Shown piece by piece: positions 5,765 through 6,187 of a stretch of 6,187 nucleotides of DNA. A model generated the notes under the pieces. The model searched no databases. It was not told the DNA's origin and saw only the letters and a program-made list of their open reading frames with translations. The position numbers were made by a program, and so were the translations under genes. Numbering within the stretch: position 1 is the first letter of the stretch; each line of letters opens with the position of its first letter. Source of the stretch: Desulfurococcales archaeon (lineage in GTDB: Archaea; Thermoproteota; Thermoprotei_A; Sulfolobales; Desulfurococcaceae); NCBI GenBank assembly GCA_027028805.1, contig JALVHX010000015.1, positions 1 through 6,187 of the forward strand. The letters run 5' to 3'.

Positions 5765-6187
5765 GTGGCCGCCGCCAGGATAAGGGCGGCCGGCTACTCC
5801 GGCGGCTTCGCGGTAAGAGATATAGGGTTCACGGTGGAGCCCGGGGAGACACTGGTCATAACAGGCCCCTCGGGCTCGGGGAAAACCACGCTTATAACGG
5901 CTCTCCTCGGCCTCATACGCCTCCTCCCGGGAGGATATATCAGGGGAGGCGTGGAGCTCTGCGGGAGAGACCCGTACACAGCTGATCCATCCAGCATATA
6001 TGGATGCGCCGCCTACATACCCCAGGAGCCGTGGACGAGTATAATGGGCCACGTCGTATGGGCCGAGTACTGTCTCGCCGCATCCGCCGCGGGCAGGCCA
6101 TGCGATCCCGCCGCGCTCGAGCGCTACGGGCTCGCGGGCCTCGCCGAATCCAACACCTACACGTTGAGCGCCGGCGAGGCCCGCGAG
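5765..6187 (+). CDS. ECF-type ABC transporter ATPase, N-terminal part (3' end outside window)
   Basis: The first 141 codons of an ABC ATPase, open to the last base. Walker A is GPSGSGKTT (34-42), the Q-loop is YIPQEP with Q87, and the signature loop is LSAGE (134-138) just before the window ends; Walker B and the H-loop lie beyond. The family consensus signature is LSGGQ, so the last position here is Glu, which is common in cobalt/vitamin-type (Ecf/Cbi) ATPases. It energises import through the neighbouring S component, together with an EcfT protein expected further downstream. GTG 5765 is chosen because a GAGGG lies 5 nt upstream and the residues match the family N-terminus; an in-frame TGA at 5747 limits any extension to CTG 5753. 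The short 8-nt gap indicates translational coupling with the S component gene. Confidence 0.9.
   Translation, partial: MAAARIRAAGYSGGFAVRDIGFTVEPGETLVITGPSGSGKTTLITALLGLIRLLPGGYIRGGVELCGRDPYTADPSSIYGCAAYIPQEPWTSIMGHVVWAEYCLAASAAGRPCDPAALERYGLAGLAESNTYTLSAGEARE

Overview
The window looks like a piece of a hyperthermophilic crenarchaeal (Thermoproteota) chromosome, most like Desulfurococcales or relatives. The evidence is high GC, heavy use of ATA (Ile) and AGG (Arg) codons, GTG starts, T/A-rich TATA boxes placed about 26 nt before a start codon (leaderless genes), and HEPN/MNT and ECF genes of archaeal type. A genus cannot be named from sequence reading alone.

Region 1-2522: two related cell-surface genes lie tail to tail. 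The first is the 3' end of a NosD-like protein on the + strand (upstream part outside the window). The second is a complete 645-residue NosD-like right-handed beta-helix protein on the - strand. Both share a Ca-binding-type Asp-rich loop, a C-terminal beta domain and a C-terminal membrane anchor, so they appear to be paralogues. Region 2590-3337 (- strand): a HEPN gene followed by an overlapping minimal nucleotidyltransferase (MNT) gene, the arrangement of HEPN/MNT toxin-antitoxin pairs.

Region 3338-4086: a divergent intergenic region with two identical TATA-like repeats 21 bp apart, then a small alpha/beta hydrolase that is probably leaderless. Region 4087-4493: no intact gene. It holds the decayed remains of a nitroreductase (N-terminal motif in one frame, C-terminal motif in another, middle missing) and two apparently orphan TATA boxes. 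Region 4494-4868 (- strand): a single-domain cupin.

Region 5022-6187 (+ strand): the membrane substrate-binding (S) subunit of an ECF-type vitamin/cofactor importer, followed 8 nt later by the start of its ABC ATPase, which runs off the window. A short inverted repeat next to the TATA box of this operon is a candidate operator. No RNA gene, CRISPR array or insertion sequence was seen. The window is mostly ordinary accessory archaeal content; the most informative points are the nitroreductase relic, the deep HEPN/MNT overlap, and the promoter architectures.
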